Of a stretch of 44,947 bases of DNA, positions 1-8,727 are shown piece by piece; the first letter of the stretch is position 1, and each line of letters starts with the position of its first letter. The stretch comes from JAAYBQ01 sp035403465 (GTDB lineage: Bacteria > Spirochaetota > UBA4802 > UBA5550). The notes under the pieces are model-generated. The model had not been told where the DNA came from and searched no databases. It was given only the letters and a program-made list of their open reading frames with translations. The stretch spans positions 1 to 44,947 of the forward strand of contig DAONFG010000029.1 of the NCBI GenBank assembly GCA_035403465.1. Direction: 5' to 3'. The translations under genes were made by a program, and so were the position numbers.

Positions 1-1
1 A

Positions 2-526
2 AACATGGACTGCATTAAGCTTGTACTGGCGCAGAACAGGCAGGATGTAAACAGGGCCGACAGCAGGGGGGAGACCCCGCTCTACATCGCGATGAAAAGG
101 AATGATGCCGTGCTGATGAGGCTGCTGCGTGATAACGGTGCCTCTGATAAGCGGGTTATTGTAACCGATGTCTCGTTCGGTGAGTTGATTGAAGGGACTT
201 ATATTGTTAAGGAATACGGCAGGGCCACCTTTGATACCAGGCGCTCTGCAGATGATACCACCGCCCCGTTCAGATATATCTTTATGAGGGACGGCACTGG
301 TACAGTTGACATGGATGACTCAACTCTTACTGATATGATGTTCAGGTGGCACGTTGAGGGGAATGCTCTTATTCTTGAAGAGCTTGACGCGCGCGGCTAC
401 GTAGCAAAAAAATTGCGGTTCATGTTTTTACAGACAGCAGGAACAATCCTCTTTGAAAAAAGCGACGTGCAATATGGCGATGTCTCTGCTAAAAGATGGG
501 AAATTATAAGAACTGGTCAGAAGTGA
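2..526 (+). CDS. Ankyrin-repeat protein, 3' part only
   Basis: The reading frame is open to the left edge of the window, so the first ATG at position 5 is probably internal and the gene is cut by the boundary. The visible N-terminal 45 or so residues fit the ankyrin consensus: NRADSRGETPLYIAM is followed by a second helix ending in LLRDNGAS. After the repeats come about 120 residues with no recognised domain, alternating hydrophobic and charged and probably beta-rich. Ankyrin repeats mediate protein-protein contacts, and no catalytic role can be assigned. The lipoprotein gene at 551 follows after 24 bases, so the two may be co-transcribed. I am confident of the repeat and ignorant of the C-terminal part. 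Confidence 0.75.
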   Translation, partial: NMDCIKLVLAQNRQDVNRADSRGETPLYIAMKRNDAVLMRLLRDNGASDKRVIVTDVSFGELIEGTYIVKEYGRATFDTRRSADDTTAPFRYIFMRDGTGTVDMDDSTLTDMMFRWHVEGNALILEELDARGYVAKKLRFMFLQTAGTILFEKSDVQYGDVSAKRWEIIRTGQK

Positions 527-550
527 CCTGGTTTTAATAACGGGTGTTAA

Positions 551-1135
551 GTGAATAAAATTCCGGCAGTACTTCTTCTTTTATGCATCCTCTCGTGTTC
601 GGAGAGGCAGGGCGCAGAGAATAATAAAAGCAGCAGTGATAGTTTAGACGTTCAGCTTGAAAAATTTGAATCAAGAAAAAGGTACAGCTCCTTCACGAAA
701 GATATACTTGCGTCAATTCCGGATGCCGGGATTGAACAGGCCATTGTTGATTATGTGTACGATTATGTCCTTGCAGGCGATCCCGTCGCCAACCATGCTG
801 CCTTTAAAAAAATCAGCCCGGGGCTCAGGGCGGTGTATTCAACAATAGTTCTTGAAGAACTGGTCGGGAGCGGCGGTTTCGCACAGTATTTTGATGAACC
901 GGAAAGCCTCTTCATCGAAGAGGCGGTTGAAGGCTTCAGACTGCTGGGAGCTCCTGTTGCTTCACGCATTGCCCGCAGGGCAATGGTCATTGTTCGGGTG
1001 AGCGGGAAGTCCGGTACTGTCGATGATAGGCTCTCACCACTTGACGCTGAGTTCTATGGAAGCAGTGAGCCGACCGGTGCCATGCGTATCAGATTCATCA
1101 GAAAAAATCCCTCCATGTTTATAACAAAAAACTAG
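551..1135 (+). CDS. Small predicted lipoprotein of unknown function
   Basis: This 194-residue protein starts at GTG 551. A short basic N-terminus and a leucine-rich core end in ILSC, which fits a lipobox with Cys at about residue 16. The next 15 residues are polar and serine-rich, a typical linker of an anchored lipoprotein. The rest is mostly alpha-helical with no family I recognise. It follows the ankyrin gene closely on the same strand, and the next 280 bases are AT-rich without a gene. Export as a lipoprotein is well supported by the leader, but the function is unknown. Confidence 0.7.
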   Translation: MNKIPAVLLLLCILSCSERQGAENNKSSSDSLDVQLEKFESRKRYSSFTKDILASIPDAGIEQAIVDYVYDYVLAGDPVANHAAFKKISPGLRAVYSTIVLEELVGSGGFAQYFDEPESLFIEEAVEGFRLLGAPVASRIARRAMVIVRVSGKSGTVDDRLSPLDAEFYGSSEPTGAMRIRFIRKNPSMFITKN

Positions 1136-1417
1136 AAGAGTCTGACTGCATGGTCAGTCCCCCCGTCCTTTTATTTTTACCGAAAATTTTATATTCAAAA
1201 AAATAATTTCAAAGATTGAATTATGTACAAAAAATTAATTAAAAAAAACATTAAAAAAGATACACAAAAAGTGGACTATTACCGCGGTGATCGCGTTATT
1301 AAAGTATCTCGCATGGCTCTTCTGTGGGTATATACTGATCACATGTAATATTATGCAGCATATCCTGCCAGGGTTTACGCGTGAACTTTAAAAAGCTGTA
1401 ATGACAGCGGAAATTTT
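1136..1417 (+). other. AT-rich intergenic region before the chemotaxis operon
   Basis: A short inverted repeat, CTGAC (1142-1146) and GTCAG (1153-1157), followed by a pyrimidine-rich stretch may terminate the upstream lipoprotein transcript. The remainder is very A-rich and presumably holds the promoter of the STAS-cheA operon. I could not identify a convincing sigma-70 or sigma-28 pair in it. Confidence 0.35.
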
Positions 1418-1738
1418 ATGGCATTGGTGAGATGCAGAAAAAACAGTCATTCACTTATTGTCTCCTTCGGGAGCGATACCACGGTGAAAATAGCCTACAG
1501 GCTTAAATCAGCCCTTCAGCGGATTCTCCAGGAACCCGTTGAACACTACAGGTTTGACCTTTCAGAAATTCTCGATACAGACATAACATTCATACAGCTT
1601 CTGATCTCTTTCAGTAAAACCATCAAGCACGATGAACGCAGAATGAGTGTAATCAACTGCACTGCTGATTCAGCGTTTATGAAAACCTGCGATCTTTGCG
1701 GTATCGATATCCGTTCAATCCTGGAATTTGAAGGTTAG
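1418..1738 (+). CDS. STAS-domain protein at the head of the chemotaxis operon
   Basis: This 106-residue cytoplasmic protein has the size and pattern of a single STAS domain (the anti-sigma-antagonist/SpoIIAA fold). It shows a strand-helix start, a central segment FDLSEILDTDITFIQLLISF like the phosphorylatable loop and following helix, then a strand MSVINCTADSAF and a final helix. At the usual serine/threonine position the loop reads TDIT, so phosphorylation is possible but unproven. It ends 3 bases before cheA, so it is almost certainly the first gene of that operon. Stand-alone STAS proteins occur in some chemosensory operons, where they may link kinase output to partner switching. Its partner here is unknown. 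Confidence 0.65.
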   Translation: MALVRCRKNSHSLIVSFGSDTTVKIAYRLKSALQRILQEPVEHYRFDLSEILDTDITFIQLLISFSKTIKHDERRMSVINCTADSAFMKTCDLCGIDIRSILEFEG

Positions 1739-1741
1739 GTT

Positions 1742-3763
1742 ATGGAAATAGAAACCATTCGCGATACGTTCAGGGAAGAGGCAAGGGATCTTTTAAGCCA
1801 GATGGAGATGCCGCTCATGGAGCTGGAGAATTCTCCGGATAATCCCGAGCTGATAAACACTGTATTCAGGGCTCTCCATACTATCAAGGGTTCGGGGAGC
1901 ATGTGCGGTTATTCGGACCTCGCGAGGTTTACACATGACCTTGAGACCGTCTTTGACTGCATGAGAAACGGTGAACTCAGGGCAGACAGCAGGATCATCG
2001 GCCTGACCCTTAAAGCAAAGGACTGCATCAGGACACTTCTTGACGACCAGGACACAGAAGATGAGAGAGAAAAAAGGGAATGCCTGCTGAGAGAGCTTGA
2101 ATCTATAACAAAAAACAGCAGCCTTGCCGCAGTGCTTATTCATAACGAACATGCAGATAAAATGAACGCTGAATCAGAAGTACAGGATGATCATTTCAGA
2201 ATTATTTTTATGCCCTCACCCCTGATACTCTCGAAGGGGATCAGGATTGAACCGCTTCTTGTGCAGCTTAAAACTCTTGGTGAATGCCGTATACGGGCTG
2301 ACGTGAGTTCGATCCCCCCGATTGATGAACTTGTGCCGGAAATATGCTACATGAACTGGATTGCAGAACTGATAACAGACAGCGGCATACTTTCCATAAA
2401 AGATATTTTCATCTTTGCCGAGGACTATGCGGAGATTATTATCAAGTACAACGAGGGTTTCCAGCTTAATAACGAAGTTTTCAGCCGTGATGAACTTGCA
2501 GCCGCTATTATGCGGAGGTTCGAGCGGAGCTCGGTCAATGTTGAACGCCGCGGCAGGCCGGGTGATGAGAATGTGGTATTAGACAGGAGGAAATCGGACA
2601 CCTCCACAATACGGGTAAAAAATGAAAAGCTCGATACCCTGGTCAACCTTGTGGGAGAACTTGTGACACTGCAGGCCAGGCTTAACCAGGAGTCTGCTAA
2701 CTCGGCTCTCCCTGAATTCATGTCAATTTCGGAAAGCTTTGGACGGCTTACCAACGAACTCAGGGAAAACACAATGAGCATCCGCATGGTGCCAATAGGT
2801 GAAATGTTCAATACATTCCACAGGCTTGTGCACGACCTTTCGGCAGGCCTGGGAAAGAAAATGAAACTCGTTACTTCAGGCGGGCAGACTGAACTTGACA
2901 AGAACGTGATTGAAGAACTGAAAGATCCTCTTATGCACCTGGTTCGCAATTCAGCAGACCATGGAATCGAAGACGTAGATTCGAGGCTTGTATACGGCAA
3001 GGAGCCTGAAGGTTCCATCAGTATAAATGCTGAACATGCAGGCTCGAACGTAGTTATCCGCGTGTCAGATGACGGTGCAGGCCTTAACCGTGAGAAGATA
3101 AAGGAGAAGGCGATCGCGAAAAACCTGCTGGCACCCGGCGACTATGACGACAGGCAGATTTTCAGCATGATATTTGAGCCGGGATTTTCGACTGCTGCAG
3201 TAACCACTGACATTTCGGGACGCGGTGTGGGGATGGATGTGGTCAAACGGAATATTGAAAAGTTAAGGGGCACAATTGATATATCAAGCATTGATGGGCA
3301 GGGTACCGAGGTGACTCTCACCATACCGCTTACCCTCTCGATAATAGACGGGTTCATGGTGGATATCGGCGGCAGCCTTTTTATTTTTAATCTTTCAAAT
3401 GTAAGGGAGTGCCTCGACTTTAACTCCGCCTCTGACAGCGAAACAGAGAACCAGTTTGTGATCAACCTCAGGGATGAAATTGTACCATGCATTGACCTGC
3501 GAAGAATATTCGGCATCAACCGGATGTGGAGCGCGTATCCGCAGATTGTGATTGCGGAAATCGCAGGTGAAAGGTTCGGGTTCCTTGTGGACAGGGTCAT
3601 AGGCAAGTACCAGACAGTGGTTAAGCCCCTTGCGCGGGGGAGCAGGAGCAGTGACATGATAGCAGGGGCAACCATTCTAGGGGATGGAAGTGTGGCGCTG
3701 ATTCTTGACGCCAATGCCATCGTAAGGTATATGAGTGCGCCGGCTAACGGTCAGTTGCAATAA
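1742..3763 (+). CDS. cheA: Chemotaxis histidine kinase CheA
   Basis: This 673-residue protein has the full CheA layout. It starts with an HPt (P1) domain whose phosphorylation site is His46 in RALHTIKGSGSM. A P2-like segment at about 155-250 should bind the response regulators. The dimerisation helices lie near 295-350. The ATPase domain has N box HLVRNSADHG, G1 box DDGAGLN and G2 box GRGVGMDVV. A CheW-like P5 domain (about 530-670) docks to receptors. It phosphorylates CheB and presumably a CheY encoded elsewhere. It sits between the STAS gene and the receptor gene with 3- and 32-base gaps. All catalytic boxes look intact. Identification is secure; which receiver it drives is not shown by this window. 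Confidence 0.97.
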   Translation: MEIETIRDTFREEARDLLSQMEMPLMELENSPDNPELINTVFRALHTIKGSGSMCGYSDLARFTHDLETVFDCMRNGELRADSRIIGLTLKAKDCIRTLLDDQDTEDEREKRECLLRELESITKNSSLAAVLIHNEHADKMNAESEVQDDHFRIIFMPSPLILSKGIRIEPLLVQLKTLGECRIRADVSSIPPIDELVPEICYMNWIAELITDSGILSIKDIFIFAEDYAEIIIKYNEGFQLNNEVFSRDELAAAIMRRFERSSVNVERRGRPGDENVVLDRRKSDTSTIRVKNEKLDTLVNLVGELVTLQARLNQESANSALPEFMSISESFGRLTNELRENTMSIRMVPIGEMFNTFHRLVHDLSAGLGKKMKLVTSGGQTELDKNVIEELKDPLMHLVRNSADHGIEDVDSRLVYGKEPEGSISINAEHAGSNVVIRVSDDGAGLNREKIKEKAIAKNLLAPGDYDDRQIFSMIFEPGFSTAAVTTDISGRGVGMDVVKRNIEKLRGTIDISSIDGQGTEVTLTIPLTLSIIDGFMVDIGGSLFIFNLSNVRECLDFNSASDSETENQFVINLRDEIVPCIDLRRIFGINRMWSAYPQIVIAEIAGERFGFLVDRVIGKYQTVVKPLARGSRSSDMIAGATILGDGSVALILDANAIVRYMSAPANGQLQ

Positions 3764-3795
3764 TTTATAACGGTAAATAAAAAAGGGGTGATCTT

Positions 3796-5391
3796 ATGAA
3801 ATTTGGATTAAGGACTAAACTGCTTACAACGTTTTTCATGGTTGCCGCTGTGACTCTGGTGGTTGGCATGATAGGGATGTTCAGCACCGGGCGGCTGGAC
3901 AGCATGATGCAGACATTTTACCTGAATAATTTTGAGGGCGTACGGCTCGCGGGTGAAATTGACAGCGGGGGGCTTAAGCTGAGAAATAATATTTTAAAGC
4001 ACCTCAGTGTTTTTGACATGCAGCAGAAGCTGGGGCAGGAGAAGGATATTGAAGCAAATTATGCAGCTTACCTTAAATCGATCGAGGAATTTACTAGGGC
4101 CTCCCGTTCAGCAAGAGAGAAGGAGCTTGCGAAAATTGTTGAGGGTGGAATAAAGGCATATAAAAGTGATGTTGATGTGATTCTTGTCTATTCCAGGCAG
4201 AATAATACCAAAGAGGTTGATGCCCTTGTAAGAAAAGCGGCCGGAAATTTTACTGACAAGATTGCACCTGCTGTAAAGGAGATTGTGGCAATTAATCAGA
4301 ACAACGCGAACGCGGCATACACTGAAAGCGCAAAGATCGCTAAAATGATCAACATAGTAATGGTTTCAGCGATTATTATAGCAGTCGCCCTTTCAATAGG
4401 GATAGCCCTTTTCCTGACACGATCAATACTGACAATAATAAATTCGATTGAGCTTTCATCCAACAACGTAAGCGCGGGGACGGAACAGATCTCATCATCG
4501 TCAGAGGAACTCTCGCAGGGCGCGAATGAGCAGGCTGCCAGTGTTGAAGAAATCTCTTCGGCAATAGAGGAGATGACAGCGACAATCAGGCAGAACGCCG
4601 ATAACGCAGGCCAGACCGAGCGTATTGCCGCGAAGAGCGCCCTGGATGCCAGGGACAGCGGGGATGCGGTGAAGCAGACACTTAAAGCCATGAAGGATAT
4701 TGCGGAAAAGATATCCATAATCCAGGAGATCGCAAGGCAGACAAACCTGCTGTCGCTCAATGCATCAATTGAAGCGGCAAGGGCAGGGGAACACGGCCGG
4801 GGATTCGCGGTAGTCGCAAGCGAGGTTCAGAAACTTGCAGAGAGGAGCCAGGTATCCGCCGCGGAGATAGGCGAACTTTCCGGATCCAGCGTTGAAGTCG
4901 CAGTTAAGGCAGGCGACATGCTCTCCAAACTTGTTCCCGACATCCAGAAGACGGCGGAACTTGTCGCAGAGATAAACGCGGCAAGCGGTGAACAGGCGAA
5001 CGGTGCACAGCAGATAAACACCGCAATTCAGCAGCTTAACAGTGTTGTACAGCAGAACGCATCCGGCGCAGAGGAACTTGCGGCAACAGCAGAAGAACTC
5101 GCGGCACAGACAGCTGCGATGCAGGATTCGATTGTCCTTTTAAGGACGGGTGTGCGCAGTACAACGGATAGATCTGATTTTGTCAGGCGGGCAAATGTAA
5201 ACCATATGCACCACGACGCCCATACACTGATAACTCGTGAGCTCAAACCTCTTGTATCTGCAGGCGGTAATGGGAAAGGGAACGGTAATGGAAAAACTCA
5301 TGTGCTGCACGGCGCAAATGCAAGTGATTCAGTAGGGGTTGTGCTGAATATGGGAGATGCCGAGGATTCGGAATTTGAAAGAGTAAACTGA
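3796..5391 (+). CDS. Methyl-accepting chemotaxis protein
   Basis: This 531-residue receptor has a first membrane helix at about 9-30 and a periplasmic four-helix-bundle region of about 150 residues. The second membrane helix is at about 185-207, followed by a long cytoplasmic coiled coil. The conserved hairpin tip (IARQTNLLSLNASIEAARAG) that contacts CheA and CheW is perfect, so signalling should work. Unlike most receptors, no clear HAMP domain is visible after TM2, and the chain runs directly into the glutamate/serine-rich helix. The C-terminal 75 residues are Gly/Asn/His-rich and carry no NWETF-like CheR tether. GGGG-rich ribosome-binding bases precede ATG 3796. It lies in the che operon, so it is the cognate receptor. 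The ligand is unknown. Confidence 0.95.
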   Translation: MKFGLRTKLLTTFFMVAAVTLVVGMIGMFSTGRLDSMMQTFYLNNFEGVRLAGEIDSGGLKLRNNILKHLSVFDMQQKLGQEKDIEANYAAYLKSIEEFTRASRSAREKELAKIVEGGIKAYKSDVDVILVYSRQNNTKEVDALVRKAAGNFTDKIAPAVKEIVAINQNNANAAYTESAKIAKMINIVMVSAIIIAVALSIGIALFLTRSILTIINSIELSSNNVSAGTEQISSSSEELSQGANEQAASVEEISSAIEEMTATIRQNADNAGQTERIAAKSALDARDSGDAVKQTLKAMKDIAEKISIIQEIARQTNLLSLNASIEAARAGEHGRGFAVVASEVQKLAERSQVSAAEIGELSGSSVEVAVKAGDMLSKLVPDIQKTAELVAEINAASGEQANGAQQINTAIQQLNSVVQQNASGAEELAATAEELAAQTAAMQDSIVLLRTGVRSTTDRSDFVRRANVNHMHHDAHTLITRELKPLVSAGGNGKGNGNGKTHVLHGANASDSVGVVLNMGDAEDSEFERVN

Positions 5392-5404
5392 CAGGGGGTG
5401 TAAT

Positions 5405-5944
5405 ATGAACAACGGTGAAAATAAAACAAGCGCCCAGTACCTTTCGTTTGTACTTGACGGAAAACTTTTTGCTTTTGATGTGCTGAAAACGCGCGAAGTT
5501 CTATCATATACCAGGATCACGGAGATTCCGTGTACGCCGGACTACGTTGCCGGTGTGCTCAACCTCAGGGGGAGTGTTGTAACTGTTATGGACTTCCGTC
5601 GAAAGTTCAATATGGGTGAAACCACAATTACCCCGGACAGCGCGATAATAATTGTTGAGGCCAATTACGAAGATGAAATGGTGGTTGTTGGCGCACTTGT
5701 TGATGCTGTAAAAGGGGTTCTGAGGTTTGACAGCAACCAGATAGAGCCGCCTCCTCGGGTAGGCATGAAACTGAGTGCTGAACTTATTAATGGCATTGGA
5801 AAGAAAGAGGATGAATTTGTCGTAATACTCAATGTAGACAGGGTATTCTCGGAAGATGACCTTAACCTTGTCAAAGAGAATATTGAAACACCGGGATATG
5901 CAGCCGGGGAAGCTGTAGCAGAACAGGCAGCCGCAGCAGTATAG
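5405..5944 (+). CDS. cheW: Chemotaxis coupling protein CheW
   Basis: This 179-residue protein is one CheW domain. It opens with YLSFVLDGKLFAFDVLKTRE and contains VAGVLNLRGSVVTVMD, the family's most conserved stretch, then VGALVDAVKGV. CheW bridges receptor tips and CheA in the cytoplasmic array. The last 25 residues are an Ala/Glu-rich tail with no domain. The start ATG follows a GGGGGTG ribosome site at 6-base spacing and lies 13 bases after the receptor gene. CheR follows 11 bases downstream. Confidence 0.96.
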   Translation: MNNGENKTSAQYLSFVLDGKLFAFDVLKTREVLSYTRITEIPCTPDYVAGVLNLRGSVVTVMDFRRKFNMGETTITPDSAIIIVEANYEDEMVVVGALVDAVKGVLRFDSNQIEPPPRVGMKLSAELINGIGKKEDEFVVILNVDRVFSEDDLNLVKENIETPGYAAGEAVAEQAAAAV

Positions 5945-5955
5945 GACAATATTAT

Positions 5956-6804
5956 ATGGACGGCCTTGAAATCAGGATGAACGAGTCCGAGAGGAATGAT
6001 ATAAGCTCATTCATCGAGGGTGAGTTCGGGATCAAGATGCCGCCTGTAAAGAAGGTTATGCTGACCAGCAGACTGGCGAAACGGCTTAAAATACTTGGAC
6101 TGGAAAGCTACAGCGAGTATTACAGATATATTCGATCATCAGAGGGCATGAAGGGTGAGCTCTTCATATTCACGGACCTCGTGTCAACTCATGAAACAGG
6201 GTTCTTCAGGGAACCGCAGCATTTTGACTACCTGGTTTCTTCTGTTCTCCCTGAACTTGCTTCAACAAGGGAATCCGGGACCCGCCATCCGCTCAAGGTG
6301 CTAAGCGCCGCATGTTCAACAGGCGAAGAGGCTTATACAATAGCAATAATGGCCGAGGAGTATAGAAACAGCCTGGCGTCATCATATCTTTACAGGATAA
6401 CAGGTACGGACATTTCAACGCGGGTAGTACAGGATGCGGCACGCGGTGTGTACAGGGAGGCAAGGGTGCAGAATGTTCCGCTTCATTTAAGACGAAAATA
6501 TTTCATGGAGGGAAAAGAGGCAAAGGCCGGCCTGGTGAGGATTGTTCCCGAGTTGCGGGCCTGCACCGTGTTCTTCCCAATGAACCTGATGGATTATACA
6601 TACCCATTTGCCGAAAAGTTTGATATAATTTTCTGCCGTAACGCACTCATCTATTTTGACAGGACAAACCAGGAGAAGATTCTCCAGAGGCTCACGGGCT
6701 GCCTTAAAAAGAACGGGTACCTTTTTATCGGCCATTCGGAAACTATGACCGGATACAATCTCCCGGTGCGCTGCGTTGAACCGACAGTGTACAGGAGGAA
6801 TTGA
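5956..6804 (+). CDS. cheR: Chemoreceptor methyltransferase CheR
   Basis: This 282-residue protein has the CheR N-terminal helical domain (about 10-85) and an S-adenosylmethionine-dependent methyltransferase domain. The nucleotide-binding motif reads VLSAACSTGEEAYTIAI, and the family motif FCRNALIYFD lies near residue 225. It methylates receptor glutamates, opposing CheB and tuning adaptation. No TPR extension or receptor-tether domain is present, in keeping with the receptor lacking a C-terminal pentapeptide. An alternative start at ATG 5989 would drop 11 residues. Its final codons contain the ribosome-binding site of cheD. Confidence 0.96.
   Translation: MDGLEIRMNESERNDISSFIEGEFGIKMPPVKKVMLTSRLAKRLKILGLESYSEYYRYIRSSEGMKGELFIFTDLVSTHETGFFREPQHFDYLVSSVLPELASTRESGTRHPLKVLSAACSTGEEAYTIAIMAEEYRNSLASSYLYRITGTDISTRVVQDAARGVYREARVQNVPLHLRRKYFMEGKEAKAGLVRIVPELRACTVFFPMNLMDYTYPFAEKFDIIFCRNALIYFDRTNQEKILQRLTGCLKKNGYLFIGHSETMTGYNLPVRCVEPTVYRRN
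6793..6798 (+). promoter_or_regulatory. Ribosome-binding site that fixes the cheD start
   Basis: AGGAGG lies inside the last cheR codons. It is 8 bases before ATG 6807 but only 2 before the possible TTG 6801. The spacing favours ATG 6807 as the cheD start, just after the cheR stop at 6802-6804. Confidence 0.7.
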
Positions 6805-6806
6805 AC

Positions 6807-7343
6807 ATGAACCCGCTGGATCAGTATGACAGGTATTACTTTCTACATCCGGGACAGCTGATAATTACAAAGGATTACGTACCCATTGTTACGATACTTG
6901 GTTCCTGTGTTGCAGTGACAATACATTCACCGGATACGGGACTGTCCGGGATATTTCATGCCATGCTCCCTGAACACAGAATCAAGAAACAGGTAATCGC
7001 GGGCCATCCGCCTGTATCCCCTGACGCGGAGTATGTGGACTTTGCGTTTTATTACCTTAAGCACAGGTTCAGTGAATCGGGCATAAGCCTTCGCAACACA
7101 ACCCTGATGCTCTTTGGCGGGAGCGACGTGCTGAAGACTGTTAATGCCCCGAAAATGGAGACAGTGGGCAGACAGAATATATTAATGGCAAAAAAGATTT
7201 TTGAAAGTGAGATGATCAAACCTGTCTGCGAGGACACGGGCGGGACAAATGGCAGGAAGATTGTATTCCTGCCCCATGAAGGCAAGGCGTATGTCCATTA
7301 CCTGGATAATGATCTCGGGAACTTCGAAGAATTATGCAGATGA
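6807..7343 (+). CDS. cheD: Chemoreceptor glutamine deamidase CheD
   Basis: This 178-residue protein, from the ATG chosen by its ribosome site, converts receptor glutamines to glutamates and in other bacteria is also a target of CheC. The active-site region reads VTILGSCVAVTIHSPDTGLS and then GIFHAML. Cys34 and His51 are 17 residues apart, the spacing of the Thermotoga enzyme's Cys27/His44. Thr29 lies close to the third catalytic position. It is found with CheB and CheR, so receptors are probably translated with glutamines that need maturation. No CheC is encoded here. The gene overlaps cheB by 10 bases, which suggests coupled translation. Confidence 0.95.
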   Translation: MNPLDQYDRYYFLHPGQLIITKDYVPIVTILGSCVAVTIHSPDTGLSGIFHAMLPEHRIKKQVIAGHPPVSPDAEYVDFAFYYLKHRFSESGISLRNTTLMLFGGSDVLKTVNAPKMETVGRQNILMAKKIFESEMIKPVCEDTGGTNGRKIVFLPHEGKAYVHYLDNDLGNFEELCR

Positions 7344-8416
7344 AAAGAAAAATACGCGTACTGATAGTCGATGATTCTGCTGTTGTGCGGCAGACTATCA
7401 GTGCCATTCTTTCGGAAGAGGATGATATCGAGGTTATAGGCACTGCCTCTGACCCGTATTACGGTGCAGAGAAAATCGCGAAGGAGGTGCCTGACGTTAT
7501 CATACTTGACCTTGAAATGCCCAGGATGGACGGGCTCACATTCCTGCATAAAATTATGACGCAGCACCCTATACCTGTAATAATCTGTTCAAGTCTTGCA
7601 GATAAGGGTTCGGACTCGGCATTCAAGGCCCTGTCGTGCGGCGCAGTCGAGGTGATCACAAAGCCGAAGATGGGGACCCGGGAATTCCTGGAGGAATCGA
7701 GGATAAGGATCACTGACACTGTCAGGGCAGCCGCTTTTTCAAGGATAAAGAAGATAACATCTGTATCTTCTCTCGAGGTTAATCCAAAACTTACTGCGGA
7801 CGCCGTGATCCCGTCGGCAAAGAAGCCCGTACTTACAGAGACAACGGAGAAAGTCATAGCTGTCGGTGCATCAACAGGCGGTACAGAGGCGCTTAAAGAT
7901 TTCCTTGTAAAACTTCCCCTTGATATTGCCGGCCTGGTCATTGTACAGCATATGCCTGAAAATTTTACCAGGGCATTTGCCGAACGTCTTGACCAGCTCT
8001 GCGGTATAAGCGTAAAAGAGGCAAAAAACGGCGACAGCATACTGAAAGGCCAGGCGCTGATTGCCCCGGGCAATAGGCATACCCTGCTTAAACGTGCGGG
8101 CGCCCAGTACTATGTCGAAGTAAAGGACGGCCCCCTTGTTACAAGGCACAGGCCTTCAGTTGATGTACTCTTCAGGTCAACGGCATATTATGCAGGCAGG
8201 AATGCAATCGGTGTTATAATGACAGGTATGGGTGATGATGGCGCCAGGGGTATGAAAGAGATGAAGGATTCGGGCGCTTTCACAATAGCCCAGGACGAGG
8301 AGTCATGTGTCGTTTTCGGAATGCCCAGGGAGGCAATAAGACTTGAGGCGGTACACAAGGTGCTCCCGCTCTCGAAAATTCCTGCCGAGGTGTGCACAGC
8401 TTCACGGAACATATAA
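7334..8416 (+). CDS. cheB: Chemotaxis methylesterase/response regulator CheB
   Basis: This 360-residue protein pairs a receiver domain (about 6-125) with a C-terminal methylesterase domain (about 172-355). The receiver has acidic residues Asp13/Asp14 in VDDSAVVR, phospho-acceptor Asp59 in LDLEMPRMDG and Lys110. The esterase triad is Ser180 in GASTGG, His206 in VQHMPENF and Asp302 in GMGDDGA. When phosphorylated by CheA it removes receptor methyl groups. Starts at ATG 7334 and ATG 7340 are both possible, and the second forms an ATGA overlap with the cheD stop. It closes the che operon; no cheY or flagellar gene follows. Confidence 0.96.
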   Translation: MQMKRKIRVLIVDDSAVVRQTISAILSEEDDIEVIGTASDPYYGAEKIAKEVPDVIILDLEMPRMDGLTFLHKIMTQHPIPVIICSSLADKGSDSAFKALSCGAVEVITKPKMGTREFLEESRIRITDTVRAAAFSRIKKITSVSSLEVNPKLTADAVIPSAKKPVLTETTEKVIAVGASTGGTEALKDFLVKLPLDIAGLVIVQHMPENFTRAFAERLDQLCGISVKEAKNGDSILKGQALIAPGNRHTLLKRAGAQYYVEVKDGPLVTRHRPSVDVLFRSTAYYAGRNAIGVIMTGMGDDGARGMKEMKDSGAFTIAQDEESCVVFGMPREAIRLEAVHKVLPLSKIPAEVCTASRNI

Positions 8417-8437
8417 CGTAATATGAGTTTAGCGCTG

Positions 8438-8557
8438 AGCCGCAGAGGCGCGAAGAAAGAGTTTGATAATTTATCACAGCTAAGCACAAACCTCAGAGTA
8501 TAAGAATCAGCGGATTTAATGCGTTTTTATATATTATCTCTTCGCGTTCTGGCGGCT
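8438..8557. repeat. Imperfect inverted repeat, possible intergenic repeat element
   Basis: The arm AGCCGCAGAGGCGCGAAG (8438-8455) pairs with CTTCGCGTTCTGGCGGCT (8540-8557). The outer 6 and 7 bases match perfectly as inverted repeats and the middle 5 differ. The arms resemble the CGCAGAGGCGC/CTTCGCG phrases that recur between genes in many environmental genomes. About 84 bases separate them. Copies elsewhere in the genome would be needed to prove a repeat family. Confidence 0.4.
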
Positions 8558-8633
8558 TTTCGGGAGATAATGTATTATACTGTCCACGGTGTGCAGGGGA
8601 TGGGTAATTTTTTCATGTAACCGATATGTTTTT

Positions 8634-8663
8634 TTGCATACTTATAGCAGGAATCTGTATATT
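8634..8663 (+). promoter_or_regulatory. Candidate sigma-70 promoter of the lemA operon
   Basis: TTGCAT (8634-8639) and TATATT (8658-8663) are 18 bases apart and would start transcription near 8670, giving a leader of about 58 bases before ATG 8728. It is a reasonable but unremarkable match. Confidence 0.35.
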
Positions 8664-8727
8664 GAATACAAATATATTGATCCGGAGATTTTTCCGGCAT
8701 TCCTGTAAAATTCAAGAGGTTATAATA

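Larger units (their letters stand above)
8417..8727 (+). other. Intergenic region between cheB and lemA
   Basis: This 311-base stretch has no credible gene. It holds an imperfect inverted repeat pair (8438-8455 and 8540-8557) and, closer to lemA, a candidate sigma-70 promoter at 8634-8663. Confidence 0.6.

Noticed and set aside
1418..8416. Flagellar motility cluster
   Set aside because: Only chemosensory genes are present. There is no cheY, fli or mot gene in view, so motility is not claimed.
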